DNA of 64,000 nucleotides, from positions 21,967,299 through 22,031,298 of the forward strand of contig OY783191.1 of NCBI GenBank assembly GCA_963678675.1, written 5' to 3'. Shown here in pieces: positions 40,601 to 44,728 of the stretch. The stretch comes from Xiphydria camelus. Taxonomy: Eukaryota > Arthropoda > Insecta > Hymenoptera > Xiphydriidae. A model generated the notes under the pieces. It was not told the origin of the DNA and made no database searches. It saw only the letters and a program-made list of their open reading frames with translations. Both the position numbers and the translations under genes were made by a program. Every line of letters begins with the position of its first letter. Position 1 is the stretch's first letter.

Positions 40601-43600
40601 TCTGTGTATAGTCGAAATGAGTGACTTAGGAAGGTTAAAATCTTTTCATAGTTATCGACAGAAGACCCGTTATATATTTTTAAATTAGAAAAAGTTGATC
40701 AATTATCACAGATTAAATTGTCTTGAATTGCCGTTTCTATGGGTTATTTTAACTCACCAGCTGAATATTTTATGTGAAACTGTGAACATTTATTGAGGCT
40801 ATTGGATATGAGAAGTACTGACGCGCGATTGCTATAAGTATATTTTTCCTCGTAATCTTTCTTATTATACACATAACCATGAAATATTGTTTTCATAGGA
40901 CGCTACTAATGGTTATCACTTTCCAAAAATTCTTAACAACTTTTCTGTTTCAAATTATACACGATGTTTCCCAATGACCATAACAACGAGAAATGGGAGA
41001 TTACTTATTAAAAATTAGGTTCATAAAGTGCAAGTTATAAAGCAGGTTGTATACGAGTACATATTGTAATGCTCCTCTACGCTATGCTAGTACTAAGAAC
41101 CCTGGCGGAAAAAATGTCCAAAATGTGCCGAAAAACTGTTGGAAATTGTTAATAAAATAAGTGAGAATTTGTTCGTCTTTTGGAACATGGTGTCCGAAAA
41201 GGTTGGAATAATAAATCGGACGTTTTCCGACTTTTTGACAGTTTCCAACATTTTCTGACATATAAGCTAGAATTTTTTACATTTCGTCGAATGATGTTAG
41301 TAGAATATGTCCGAATTTATTCAAATTTTGGAAGACGGTAACCGAAAATGTCGGAAAAATAAATTGTTTCTTTCGAACATTTTCGGACATAATATGTCAG
41401 CATTTCAATTTTCTATTAATTATTCTAATAGGTTGTACCTAACAAAATTTGCAAAATTGACTTTTTAATACCAATGAAATGGTAAACGGCATTTGCCATT
41501 GATTGCTACTACAAACTTTTCGTTTTAGTGGAATGTGTACGACCTATTAGAATTCGTATCGATTTATATTCTGCTTAATTCTGACGTTATCGAACAAAGT
41601 GCAAGAGAGAGAGACATTTATCAAAAATTCTAAGGGTAAAAATACCGCCAAAAGACACCTTCAGTGTAAAAAACATTGCCAAATACATGTTACTTATGAG
41701 AGTCGCTTTAAAAAAACATATCTTTGGCTACAAAAATTATTGAAATCAGGGTAATATATTAGTTAATGAGCTAAAAGAGCTTCAAGATGACCAATAGGAT
41801 GACAGTTCCAATAGCAAAAGTCGTTGACCTGTAAGTAACAATTAGCGTAAAGGACTTCGTTTAAAATTTGCTCTGATCGAACTTGCAGAGGAAATCTCTA
41901 ACGCCGAGTACACCCGCGAGCAGAGCATCTGTTCGCTGTGAGTTTAGTCAAGGAACTTGAATGGAGGCAGGCATAGTTGAGCGGTACATACGCCAGAGTT
42001 CTACTTACTAGAGACACTCTGTGGACTCTCACGTACTGCTAAATTACGCCCGGCTCTTTATCTAAGTTCCTCGGCTAAATCCACGGCGGACAGATGCTCT
42101 GCTTACGGGTGTACCCGAGTCGAAATTTTGCCCCTATTTTGATGGTCAGAGCGACTTTTCAAACCTATTTTGATGCTTTGATGGCCACAGCACCTTCACT
42201 GGGTAGAAGCTATGGCATTTAAAATAGGGTCATCTCGCGCGAGTCGACATTTTGCCCCTACTTTGATGGCCACAGCACCTCCACTGGGTAGAAGCTATGG
42301 CATTCAAAATAGGGCCTCGTCGCGATTAAAATTTTGCTTCTATTTTGATGGCCAGAGCCCCTTCACTGTGTCAGAGTTTCGGACTTAGAATATTTTCAAT
42401 ATGACGAACGGGACTTAGAAAAATTTCAGTCTCCTGCATGTAGGGACTTGAACATTTATTTGTGAATAAATGGACAAAAATTATAGTTTGTTTAATTATT
42501 AAATCAATAAATTATTTGATTTCGAGTACCAGAGTATGTTGAGCAAGTCATAAACTATATTGTTTATTAAAAAACACAGATTACTATAGTAAATATAAGA
42601 TAATCAATTAACGTAATACGAATAAACACATATAATTATTTATTTATTAATATCAATTTGCGTCTATGCAAGAATATTTATCAAAAGATATAATCATAAA
42701 TTTAGAAAAATGTTGATAAAAGAATAATATTATACAATTATAAAATCTTATTTATTCGAGCTCTTTCTTATTGACTGGGAAAGCAACATACATTTGTACA
42801 TCAAACTTCATATGAACACCAATAGTAATAATATCACAAGAGCGTGCAGCAGATGAAAACTCGAGGACATCGACAGATCAACAAAGTTAAGCAGCAAAAA
42901 GTGCGGACAGTAGTTGGATGGGTGACCGCTCACGATGAAGATATACGAATAATGTACAGGCCAATGAAGGCCGCCACAGACGCTTCAATTTGTCTATCAA
43001 CTTGCTTGCGCAAACTTAAAGTCGCGGTTAAGGCGCGGTTGTGGAGCACTACCTGTATAGCAGGCTCCACGACCGCGCCTTAACCGCGACTTTAAGTTTG
43101 CGCAAGCAAGTTGATAGACAAGTTGGAGCGTCTGTGGCGGGCTTTAGTGGCGACAAGTCGGTAGCGTGTTCAAACATAAGTTTGGCTTGAATGAAATCTG
43201 CGACTGGTAGAAATTTTCGTAAGGGTACAAGCATGTTGGAACGTGTGTGACATTACGACTTTGATTTCAGTCTTTATCTTCAGTCTTGCCAAGGTTAAAT
43301 CCAACTTGTATTCAGTATTTTTAGAGTGTGGCTATTTTTAAATCGTTAATATTGAAATAAGCAAAATAAATTATCTGTATTCAGTATTTTTAGTATGGCT
43401 ATTTTTGGTGGCATTATGGTGGCGTTATAATGGCGTTACTATTGGCGGTGTTATTAGCTGGAGCAGTTCTAGGTAAGTTGTTTCGTCCATCCGTAAATAA
43501 TTGAACCAGTCCTCTGGTTCTAGCCGAAGTTCGTCCAATAAGTTTATATGCGATAATTCTTGTCTCTTAACTAACCATTCTTTTGACCATTTCGAACGTT

Positions 43601-44589
43601 TTCTTTTTTTATTTCATTTTCCTTTGCGCACAATAACAACTCGTCGTCGGCCATCTCTAACATAAAACTAAATATTGAATGGAAACGAAAGACTAAATCG
43701 TTCGTGGGTTATTCCGATTTTAGACTTACCGTACAACTTATGTTTGTGCAAGCAAGTTAATAGACAAATTGGAACGTCTGTGGCGGCATTAAGAATTTAT
43801 CACTATTGTAACTATGAATATCTCCAGTGGCTACATAAATATTTTGACAGTTAAATTTGACAGTTGCTATTAATTGATTAGTATTGTCATTAATTAATTA
43901 AATAATAATATTAATTAATTGATAAAAAGCAATATATCAATTAATCTAATTTTCATTCCCAAAATAATATAATAATAATAACAATAATATGCAGGGATTG
44001 GCTGGGAGGGGTTATGGCATTCAAACGAGGTTCAAATTTTGCCCCTACTTTGAAGCTAAAAGAGGAAAATGCGGAAACTTCTCCGATTTTTAGCTTCAAA
44101 GTAGAAGCAAAATAACAGAGCGAGAACCTACTTTGGATGCCTTAGCTTCTACTCAATGGAGAGGCTCTGGCACCAAAATAGGGGCAACATTTCGACTCGG
44201 GTATCGCCCACCCTGAAAAATATACTTGGTACAGGCCCTTGGCACTACATTCGAATATTAATACTTTTGAAAAAAAATGTGAGTGAATATGTACGATGAG
44301 GTTCTTTAATTAAGCAGAACATACATAGTATCATTTTCGTGTTAATATAGAATAAAAACTTACGAAGTTTACCAAAGAGATAGGCTACTTATAGTCAGCT
44401 TTGCAATTAATTTACAAATTATCTGTTGAATTTACCGTTTGGTGGTTTCTAAGTCTATCACGTGTCCATTTCTCTTCCATTGCAAAGTAGGTTCTGGATG
44501 ACCTCGCGGAGATCCGCACTCCAACAAAGCAGTATTTCCAGCTGCGACTCTCGTGTTCTGAGGCTCCGCCCGAAATTCGTCTCGCAACA
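1..44589 (-). CDS. robo1: roundabout (Robo1-type) axon guidance receptor, eight exons, partial at both ends
   Basis: Robo is a single-pass receptor for the secreted ligand Slit. It steers axons and migrating cells away from Slit sources. Joining the eight minus-strand exons gives Ig2, Ig3, Ig4, Ig5, three FN3 domains, one membrane span and a long cytoplasmic tail, which is the Robo order. Each junction uses GT/AG and phases match: exon lengths 154, 131, 267, 281, 513, 231, 339 and at least 1662 bases. Family-typical strings are visible: [15 protein letters not shown] in Ig2, [14 protein letters not shown] in Ig4, GPANQTLPL in Ig5, and [10 protein letters not shown] (Ena-binding CC2 type) in the tail. 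The CC2 motif points to Robo1, since Drosophila Robo2/Robo3 lack CC2. Ig1, signal peptide and promoter are not found in 44590-64000. The 3' end lies before base 1. Introns are very large and full of transposons, but the exons show no lesion. Confidence 0.93.
1821..2052 (+). repeat. two diverged direct copies of a CCCAGCAA-type element end
   Basis: Units begin at 1821 (cccagcaaacacac) and 1960 (cccagcaagtatat). They share tatcaaat, gttatgtaa and tgttattgatccata at matching offsets. The terminal sequence is like the MITE at 3949-4210, suggesting related left ends. Confidence 0.55.
2403..2477 (-). repeat. tRNA-like SINE head, minus strand
   Basis: Read on the minus strand there is an A-box-like TTAGCTCCGTGGTCG and, about 50 bases on, a B-box-like GGTTCAAATTC. 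Acceptor-stem pairing is poor, so this is a tRNA-derived SINE or degenerate tRNA, not a working gene. Confidence 0.45.
2803..3425. mobile_element. TIR element of about 620 bp
   Basis: The left end gttagcgttaaagtatgaaa (2808) is the inverse of the right end tttcatactttaacactaac (3398-3417). No coding capacity is seen. It carries the short TTAGG array at 3090-3131. Confidence 0.6.
3090..3131 (+). repeat. interstitial TTAGG telomere-like repeats
   Basis: Degenerate copies (gttaggtttgtttaggtta) lead into four perfect TTAGG units ending at 3131. TTAGG is the ancestral insect telomere repeat. Here it sits in a gene intron inside a TIR element. Confidence 0.75.
3949..4210. mobile_element. palindromic MITE with CCAGCAAACACAG ends
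   Basis: The left end ccagcaaacacagttt mirrors the right end aaactgtgtttgctgg, and attctcgttat mirrors ataacgagaat just inside. It is about 260 bp and non-coding. Confidence 0.75.
4273..4611 (-). CDS. robo1: robo exon: end of FN3-2 and start of FN3-3
   Basis: The acceptor AG is at 4613-4612 and the donor GT at 4272-4271 (gtaagc), with 113 codons in phase 0/0. The text runs [18 protein letters not shown], then [20 protein letters not shown] (FN3-2 end). FN3-3 then opens with [18 protein letters not shown] and stops at GQLVGYK, which continues as IQIKSN in the last visible exon. Confidence 0.92.
4704..4934 (-). CDS. robo1: robo exon: end of FN3-1 and start of FN3-2
   Basis: The acceptor AG is at 4936-4935 and the donor GT at 4703-4702 (gtaagt), with 77 codons in phase 0/0. 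It completes FN3-1 with [20 protein letters not shown] (L-P-T-Y-F-V-AEN pattern) and opens FN3-2 ([17 protein letters not shown]). The linker is polar and is the least conserved part. Confidence 0.9.
5020..5532 (-). CDS. robo1: robo exon: Ig5 and start of FN3-1
   Basis: The acceptor AG is at 5534-5533 and the donor GT at 5019-5018 (gtaagt). Its 171 codons start in phase 0. Residues about 1-95 form Ig5 ([16 protein letters not shown], Cys in LSCRAVGEP and LYTCIASS, then [12 protein letters not shown], a Robo Ig5 signature). After a short linker, FN3-1 starts at about residue 112 ([18 protein letters not shown]) and is cut at DDTYT. Confidence 0.94.
5640..5920 (-). CDS. robo1: robo exon: Ig4
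   Basis: The acceptor AG is at 5922-5921 (ccattgcag) and the donor GT at 5639-5638 (gtctgt, weak consensus but in phase 0). The exon encodes [17 protein letters not shown], Cys in [23 protein letters not shown] and Cys in [17 protein letters not shown] is diagnostic for Robo Ig4. Confidence 0.93.
6806..7018 (+). mobile_element. internally deleted mini-mariner
   Basis: The left TIR (ttaggtgtataac, tgcttccgccgtttt) is inverse to the right TIR (aaaacggcggaagcat, gttgtacatctaa). Between them only the end of a mariner transposase remains, 6867-6947: [19 protein letters not shown], then DGQCFES and a TAA stop. The catalytic part is deleted, so any movement would need a partner transposase. Confidence 0.85.
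7036..7250. mobile_element. short TIR element with ACAGGGTGTTCA ends
   Basis: The left end tacagggtgttca and right end tgaacaccctgta are inverse. GGAGTCTGGGC-like sequence just inside the left arm has a partial match on the right (ggagcctgaagg). The enclosed 94-codon plus-strand frame resembles no known family. Confidence 0.6.
7914..8186. repeat. 273-bp near-perfect palindrome
   Basis: Arms run from cccgtctggaaatgtcgcgg (7914) and back from ccgcgacatttccagacggg (8167-8186). The centre is an A-rich loop near 8020-8065. It is a MITE or foldback with no coding. Confidence 0.75.
8219..9627. mobile_element. TIR element with about 105-bp arms
   Basis: Arms at 8219-8325 and 9515-9627 are inverse (ttctcaaacctctgaccca, atgcaattgattttattgaa). 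A second palindrome sits inside at 8326-8495 (ttattaaaaagtaattaat arms). The interior 8500-9510 has no ORF of note and holds a GC-richer patch at 8620-8720. Confidence 0.7.
10326..13228 (+). pseudogene. transposon-borne protein with PIN/FEN-like nuclease motifs, broken
   Basis: The N-terminal piece (10326-10508) reads [13 protein letters not shown], then [20 protein letters not shown] and [13 protein letters not shown]. It is cut by a 1.49-kb foldback. Coding resumes at 12018 ([20 protein letters not shown]) and continues in three frames joined by two frameshifts near 12185 and 12740. The central part has [11 protein letters not shown] (near 12403), [11 protein letters not shown] (near 12487) and [11 protein letters not shown] (near 12655). 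Spaced acidic motifs of the E-E-A-D, D-x-D and G-C-D type resemble the active site of PIN/XPG-like nucleases. That assignment is from pattern, not from a search. The tail is acidic ([10 protein letters not shown]...HEDEEGDC). Proteins of this layout are common and uncharacterised in animal genomes. A second fragment is at 32347-32830. Confidence 0.6.
10513..12001. mobile_element. 1.49-kb foldback element with about 715-bp arms
   Basis: The left arm starts ggggcataatttctgaag and the right arm ends cttcagaaattatgcccc. Arms stay alignable to about 11227 and 11294, leaving a loop of about 65 bases. Apparent ORFs in the arms (for example 10830-11155 minus and 11448-11684 plus) are mirror images of each other and not genes. 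It interrupts the PIN-like gene. Confidence 0.9.
13916..14833. mobile_element. TTAA-flanked TIR element, about 0.9 kb
   Basis: TTAA at 13916-13919 followed by GGAGGAACGTCA, and TGACGTTCCTCC followed by TTAA at 14830-14833. The TIR is a 12-base exact match. TTAA duplication suggests piggyBac-type mobilisation. There is no ORF inside. Confidence 0.7.
14830..16026. mobile_element. TIR element of about 1.2 kb with long arms
   Basis: Arms at about 14833-14960 and 15905-16026 are inverse (aagtcgtcaatgttc, gagggacggaatttcgga, catcgatcataaataactcg). TTAA occurs at both ends, and the left one is shared with the neighbouring element. A nested palindrome (15610-15660 with 15868-15920, cgaagcggttcatttcgg) lies inside. 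Minus-strand frames at 15294-15598 are unrecognised. Confidence 0.65.
16027..16842. other. AT-rich stretch, then a GGCGTTCG-rich block
   Basis: 16027-16650 shows nothing recognisable. 16670-16860 is GC-rich and repeats GGCGTTCG or its complement more than ten times. The same motif occurs next to the left arm at 9890-9950, so this is probably subterminal sequence of the outer TTAA element. The overlapping ORFs on both strands look like by-products. Confidence 0.5.
17023..17144. repeat. 122-bp inverted repeat
   Basis: taaggccaggcgaacgttg and caacgttcgcctggcctaa bound a second hairpin made of tctatatctata and its inverse. It is a small MITE. Confidence 0.6.
17337..17660. repeat. partial copy of the 18342-18784 palindrome
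   Basis: It shares ttgttagatgtgaaacatcg, gtatgcgataggaagga, gcgcatttgtatttatgac and the cgtttaatagtatcaca return arm with the complete palindrome 1 kb downstream. The outer arm is missing on the right. Confidence 0.65.
18115..18325. repeat. 210-bp inverted repeat
   Basis: agttcataaataatgagata pairs with tatcttattatctatgaact, and tttagcctcatatg with catatgaggctaaa. MITE-like and non-coding. Confidence 0.6.
18342..18784. repeat. 443-bp palindrome (MITE/foldback)
   Basis: Outer arms atactttgttgtagataaaa and ttttatctacaacaaagtat; inner arms gatgtgaaacatcgaaattc and gaatttcgatgtttcacatc. The mirrored ORFs on both strands are artefacts of the palindrome. Confidence 0.8.
19110..19860. other. AT-rich stretch without recognisable feature
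   Basis: No domain, repeat arm or splice-bounded exon is recognised. A 103-codon minus-strand frame (19232-19543) is low complexity in places and resembles nothing known. Confidence 0.4.
19859..20086 (+). pseudogene. unrecognised transposon-derived ORF fragment
   Basis: A 75-codon polar frame: [20 protein letters not shown], then [12 protein letters not shown] and [20 protein letters not shown]. The preceding frame continues upstream as CSSSEDES without a start. Composition looks protein-like, but no family is recognised. It lies within the 8.4-kb insertion. Confidence 0.3.
20277..20880 (-). pseudogene. degenerate repeated ORF ([16 protein letters not shown] family)
   Basis: Minus-strand reading includes [20 protein letters not shown] and LSFAPVLF, with [20 protein letters not shown] further upstream (20820-20900). 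A partner copy on the plus strand at 25500-25895 has the same strings. Function is unknown. It is more likely a fragment of an undescribed mobile-element protein than a host gene. Confidence 0.4.
20979..21150. repeat. palindromic MITE, copy 1
   Basis: acatctggcagaacaatgtt and aacattgttctgccagatgt bound about 150 bp, with gaagtgatgtgggtata mirrored inside. The right flank to about 21390 matches, inverted, 29715-29940. Confidence 0.8.
21390..22280. other. non-coding stretch with an 18-base C run
   Basis: The poly-C tract is at about 21857-21874. No domain or repeat arm is recognised, and nothing resembling a LINE endonuclease domain precedes the RT ORF. Confidence 0.45.
22285..24987 (+). CDS. 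non-LTR retrotransposon ORF2: reverse transcriptase and RNase H, 5'-truncated
   Basis: An open frame of 900 codons. RT motifs in order: [32 protein letters not shown] (first catalytic Asp), a PQG motif with extra glycines ([15 protein letters not shown]), and [10 protein letters not shown] (second catalytic pair). RNase H follows with [32 protein letters not shown] and [17 protein letters not shown], so its acidic and His residues are present. The C-terminus has a Cys/His motif, [18 protein letters not shown]. The family should begin with an apurinic-type endonuclease, which is absent: coding starts at [15 protein letters not shown], so the copy is 5'-truncated near 22290. It belongs to the I/Jockey group by motif order plus RNase H. 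Codon use is much more GC-rich than the flanks. The frame is otherwise intact, so insertion is recent. Confidence 0.93.
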   Translation: MLLAMKTDRDQDWENYRSSQRTYKKLVRSSKRESWRGFCGELAALPQVTRLRRIFVSGSQIKLDGLTLPDGREVNSHEEILTHLLEVHFPGSGPATPHIEEDRWGGGGGAGDWKTAAKVVTISRIRWAVESFERFKSPGVDGIFPALLQEGGESLWKRLYTIYRSCLALGYTPKAWRKVRVVFIPKPGKYCYDRAKSFRPISLTSFLLKTLERLVDRYIRDTALIERPIERTQHAFQTGKSIETALHCLVCEIEGSLDRRESILSVFLDIEGAFDNTSFEAICEAARGFGIEESIVCWIQSMLQTRRVWASLGEAEMEARAARGCPQGGGGVLSPLLWTLVVNGLMVKLKEAGFTVQGYADDLAISVKGKDTEVLARQMQRALDLVQNWCLSQSLKVNPSKTEMVLFTRRRGCQFKAPTIFGAELKTSGEVRYLGVTLDSKLLWRSHINKQAQKAISTFWACRRMFSRTWGLRPGVVAWIYTAILVPQLIYASVVWWPSLRRNINRKMLLKVYRLACLGITGAMRTTPTLAMGALLNLAPPHLVAEAGARKTALRLYFGGYWRQAARGHAAILRGGGVLEEFALKKGDRCPDSYRFQRRFEILTPDRLSWKEDKNHLLSPKGLVWYTDGSKMETGAEAGVWCGGPGVELSSALGHDVTVFQTEVFAIWACVGFILNKGYRGRHIYICSDSRATLGALSSVRITSGLVRDCRDRLERLSSENRVKLLWVPGHTGIAGNEKADRLARMGSSRSNPEHNIGISMGLVREAARNWIKGRFADLWARAPGMKHTRALFRGPSSRLGTRLLNLDRAQLRWIVGLVTGHWHTRKHLRNMGLGTEVLCPRCGDEEETPFHILAHCERLTALRYYILGAPSFDDASIKDIGVGELLRFARKAGIPRSHT
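24988..25064 (+). other. LINE 3' UTR
   Basis: A short GC-rich trailer (ggctgccccagctggggccc) follows the stop and fades into the element arm at about 25065. No poly(A) tail is visible. Confidence 0.5.
25500..25897 (+). pseudogene. repeated-unit ORF fragment, plus-strand copy
   Basis: Two tandem diverged units of about 135 bp are readable as protein: [20 protein letters not shown] (25557-25617) and [20 protein letters not shown] (25699-25759). Each is preceded by a similar MPD..F..IY.L string. They are followed by [20 protein letters not shown]. Similarity at the protein level between units suggests it once coded. An element is inserted at 25898. No family recognised. Confidence 0.4.
25898..27094. 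mobile_element. 1.2-kb TIR element with a psq-HTH fragment
   Basis: Ends ggaaggcccacttactgaac and gttcagtaagtgggccttcc are exact inverses. Inside, 26470-26575 reads [20 protein letters not shown] followed by KFGIS and a stop soon after, the start of a pipsqueak-type HTH as in pogo transposases. 26660-26698 reads [13 protein letters not shown], an NLS-like end before a TGA. The sequence looks like an internally deleted pogo-related element. It sits inside the repeated-unit ORF. Confidence 0.65.
27095..27180 (+). repeat. continuation of the element split by 25898-27094
   Basis: gcgaaccgccggttga and caaccttcggtcaactgga match, inverted, 20460-20545. This shows the flanks of the 1.2-kb element were once contiguous. 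Confidence 0.6.
27400..27757 (+). pseudogene. THAP-domain gene fragment, two exons
   Basis: Exon 1 (27400-27566) encodes [20 protein letters not shown], then [20 protein letters not shown] and NAVRRT, a C2CH zinc-finger start (C-x2-C-x4-C spacing with FP and W). Its donor is ACGTAAGT. A candidate acceptor at 27701-27702 opens exon 2 (27703-27757), [13 protein letters not shown], which carries the W-x-P of THAP domains. It stops at TAG before the distal Cys/His. THAP domains bind DNA and are typical of P-element and related transposases. Incomplete zinc ligation makes this non-functional as it stands. Confidence 0.65.
28051..28461 (-). pseudogene. YqaJ-like (lambda-exonuclease-fold) nuclease fragment
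   Basis: The minus-strand reading has [20 protein letters not shown] running into [11 protein letters not shown]. Asp in SPDG and Glu-x-Lys in EIK are the metal-binding residues of the PD-(D/E)xK YqaJ family. Only about 135 codons are open, with an in-frame TAG just upstream (about 28464), so the N-terminal part is missing. YqaJ-like proteins in insects are often on mobile elements. It is convergent with the THAP fragment 300 bp away. Confidence 0.65.
28650..28890 (+). repeat. copy related to the 55628-56054 palindrome family
   Basis: Shares gagaagagtgcgctgt, tgagagcgaaaa, ccgatagctgt, aattcgggagatcgaagcg and taacctcgaaat with 55150-55210 and 55730-55860. Confidence 0.6.
29091..29590 (+). 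pseudogene. Helitron-type ORF N-terminal fragment
   Basis: Basic start [20 protein letters not shown] and a long polar linker, an in-frame TAA at 29460-29462, then in the same frame [20 protein letters not shown] and [13 protein letters not shown]. The C-x2-CDRLW string is typical of the DUF6570-like region of Helitron Rep/helicase proteins. Coding is lost right after it. Identification is by motif only. Confidence 0.55.
29715..30125. repeat. MITE copy 2, inverted relative to 20979-21390
   Basis: Palindrome 29942-30120 (tgtgtaaacatctggcagaa arms) plus flank 29715-29940 match 20979-21390 in reverse orientation. Confidence 0.75.
30126..31200. other. no recognised gene; short unrecognised minus ORF
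   Basis: 30159-30389 (minus) reads [20 protein letters not shown] then [19 protein letters not shown], protein-like but unassigned. The rest is AT-rich. Confidence 0.35.
31150..31260 (-). pseudogene. acidic C-terminal tail fragment with TCC microsatellite
   Basis: On the minus strand, a GGA run (31215-31240) precedes [20 protein letters not shown] and a TAA. Such acidic tails occur in transposase and other proteins. Origin unknown. Confidence 0.25.
31689..32350. mobile_element. TTAA-flanked MITE, copy 1
   Basis: TTAA at 31689-31692 and 32347-32350; TIR aagtagtatggtca and its inverse. It contains an inner hairpin (cgatacactcaaa/tttgagtgtatcg). A piggyBac-type target site is inferred. Confidence 0.8.
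32347..32830 (-). pseudogene. N-terminal fragment of the PIN-like transposon protein family
   Basis: The minus-strand frame [20 protein letters not shown]... ends with [23 protein letters not shown], then runs into the MITE. A frame one step upstream adds [33 protein letters not shown] matches [17 protein letters not shown] of the gene at 10326 in position and pattern, so it is a second member of the same family. The downstream nuclease part was replaced or displaced by the MITE at 31689-32350. Confidence 0.55.
33072..33749. mobile_element. TTAA-flanked MITE, copy 2 in opposite orientation
   Basis: TTAA at 33072-33075 and 33746-33749, same TIR. The body is the inverse of 31689-32350 throughout (for example cgatacactcaaacgtttga, gcacattatttgaataataa). 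Confidence 0.8.
33750..34480. other. GC-richer stretch, possible solo LTR or transposon remnant
   Basis: 33770-34290 is markedly GC-richer than its surroundings and has no ORF. No terminal repeats or primer site could be confirmed. Confidence 0.3.
34489..34660 (+). pseudogene. C-terminal end of a Tc1/mariner-type (DUF4817-like) transposase
   Basis: [20 protein letters not shown] then [20 protein letters not shown]. After a frameshift near 34620 the expected EGGHFPHLL end is readable. This R-R-LE-GGHF-HLL tail is common on insect Tc1-like transposases. Only the last 50 or so residues survive. Confidence 0.5.
35067..36092 (-). pseudogene. mariner transposase, full length with three nonsense codons
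   Basis: One minus-strand frame of about 342 codons. N-terminal HTH ([40 protein letters not shown]), then TGDETWI (first Asp), [11 protein letters not shown] (second Asp) and [12 protein letters not shown] (third Asp, DD34D spacing), ending with [16 protein letters not shown]. Stops interrupt it after ETWI (35618), after ELLP (about 35480) and after ANR (about 35380). No frameshift is needed. Terminal inverted repeats were not identified with certainty. Confidence 0.9.
36100..36880. other. no recognised gene
   Basis: Overlapping short ORFs on both strands (36116-36903) resemble nothing known and probably do not code. Moderate GC with no repeat arms recognised. Confidence 0.35.
36880..36920. 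repeat. isolated TTAA-type element end
   Basis: cgtaagcaacgaaggg then TTAA (36914-36917) is the same terminal motif as at 9826 and 25376, with a shortened GGGTGT/ACACCC hairpin next to it. A partner end was not found nearby. Confidence 0.45.
37088..37354 (-). CDS. robo1: robo exon: Ig3
   Basis: A single exon encodes the whole Ig3 domain. The acceptor is at 37356-37355 (tgtttacag) and the donor at 37087-37086 (gtgagt). Cysteines are in [13 protein letters not shown] and [11 protein letters not shown], the core Trp in [12 protein letters not shown], with NQT as a potential N-glycosylation site. It ends with one base (T) that joins CC of the Ig4 exon to make Ser. The next exon is 31 kb away. 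Confidence 0.92.
37835..38337. mobile_element. 503-bp palindromic MITE with TAA target duplication
   Basis: CACAGTCACACACAAAAAAA and its inverse at the ends; flanking TAA at 37832-37834 and 38338-38340. Arms are nearly complete with centre near 38090. A 3-bp TWA-type duplication suggests PIF/Harbinger mobilisation. The mirrored ORFs are artefacts. It lies in the Ig2-Ig3 intron of robo. Confidence 0.8.
38685..38815 (-). CDS. robo1: robo exon: second half of Ig2
   Basis: The acceptor AG is at 38817-38816 and the donor at 38684-38683 (gtatat). It reads [20 protein letters not shown] followed by [15 protein letters not shown], which supplies the second Ig cysteine and the conserved NMVG of Robo Ig2. 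It ends in phase 1 (G), which joins TG of the next exon to give Val. The 5.6-kb intron upstream carries several TIR elements. Confidence 0.9.
38820..39516. other. AT-rich intron sequence without recognised feature
   Basis: No ORF, palindrome or domain recognised. Confidence 0.5.
39517..40638. mobile_element. TTAA-flanked piggyBac derivative keeping the C-terminal Cys-rich domain
   Basis: TTAA at 39517-39520 and 40635-40638; TIR CCTTCCTAAGTC, exact on both sides. Subterminal GGGTCATTTxTGACCC-type motifs recur near 39538, 39712 and 40578. Plus-strand 40241-40378 encodes [20 protein letters not shown] then [19 protein letters not shown] and a stop. This matches the cysteine-rich C-terminal domain of piggyBac transposases. 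The catalytic DDD part is deleted. A palindrome (40070-40225) interrupts it. Confidence 0.8.
40639..41900. other. AT-rich stretch with TCCGA-rich inverted patches
   Basis: 41100-41400 contains scattered inverted copies of ttcggaca/tgtccgaa-like words, probably an old MITE. No coding recognised. Confidence 0.35.
41902..42118. repeat. 217-bp inverted repeat
   Basis: acccgcgagcagagcatctg and cagatgctctgcttacgggt form the arms. Inner arms: aaggaactt/aagttcctt-like. MITE. Confidence 0.6.
42841..42950 (+). repeat. 5S rRNA-like sequence, copy 1
   Basis: agttaagcag (42884) matches the internal A-box region and ttggatgggtgaccgct (42914-42930) matches the C-box region of eukaryotic 5S rRNA, with intermediate spacing about right. 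The outer stems are not conserved, so it is a 5S-derived repeat and not a functional rRNA gene. The upstream 200 bp are shared with copy 2. Confidence 0.7.
42966..43147. repeat. 182-bp palindrome
   Basis: gcgcaaacttaaagtcgcgg and ccgcgactttaagtttgcgc arms, about 20-base loop. Outer part tctatcaacttgcttg mirrored by caagcaagttgataga. A diverged half copy is at 43745-43790. Confidence 0.8.
44202..44290 (+). repeat. interspersed repeat shared with 61185-61260
   Basis: cgcccaccctga, aatata, ttggta, aggcc, aactacattcg and atcaatactttt are shared in order with 61185-61260 and partly with 57570-57610. Confidence 0.6.
44436..44589 (-). CDS. robo1: robo exon: first half of Ig2
   Basis: The acceptor is at 44591-44590 (attgttgcag) and the donor GT at 44435-44434 (gtaaat). 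The exon begins with the last two bases of a split codon and ends with CG, the first two bases of an Arg codon completed by the next exon. It reads [20 protein letters not shown], then the first Ig cysteine in [13 protein letters not shown] and the core Trp in LQWKRNG. This matches the start of Robo Ig2 (LRDDFR...PRGHPEP in the family). Ig1 and Ig2 form the Slit-binding face in known Robos. Confidence 0.9.
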
Positions 44590-44728
44590 CTGCAACAATG
44601 AAATAATTGGGTTCAGTTCGTACTTGTAAAGTAAAGCTTGTATTATATTTTTTCTGAAATTATCTAATCCTTTAATAGAGTATCTCAATTTACATCTAAA
44701 ATTATAATTGAAATTATTTAGCTAGCAT

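Larger units (their letters stand above)
42113..44201. mobile_element. 2.1-kb TIR element with subterminal direct repeats
   Basis: cccgagtcgaaattttgccc at the left, gggcaacatttcgactcggg at the right. The left side carries two to three direct units of about 95 bp (cattttgcccctactttgat, tgggtagaagctatggcatt). It encloses the 5S-like copy and the palindrome 42966-43147. No transposase recognised. Confidence 0.65.
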
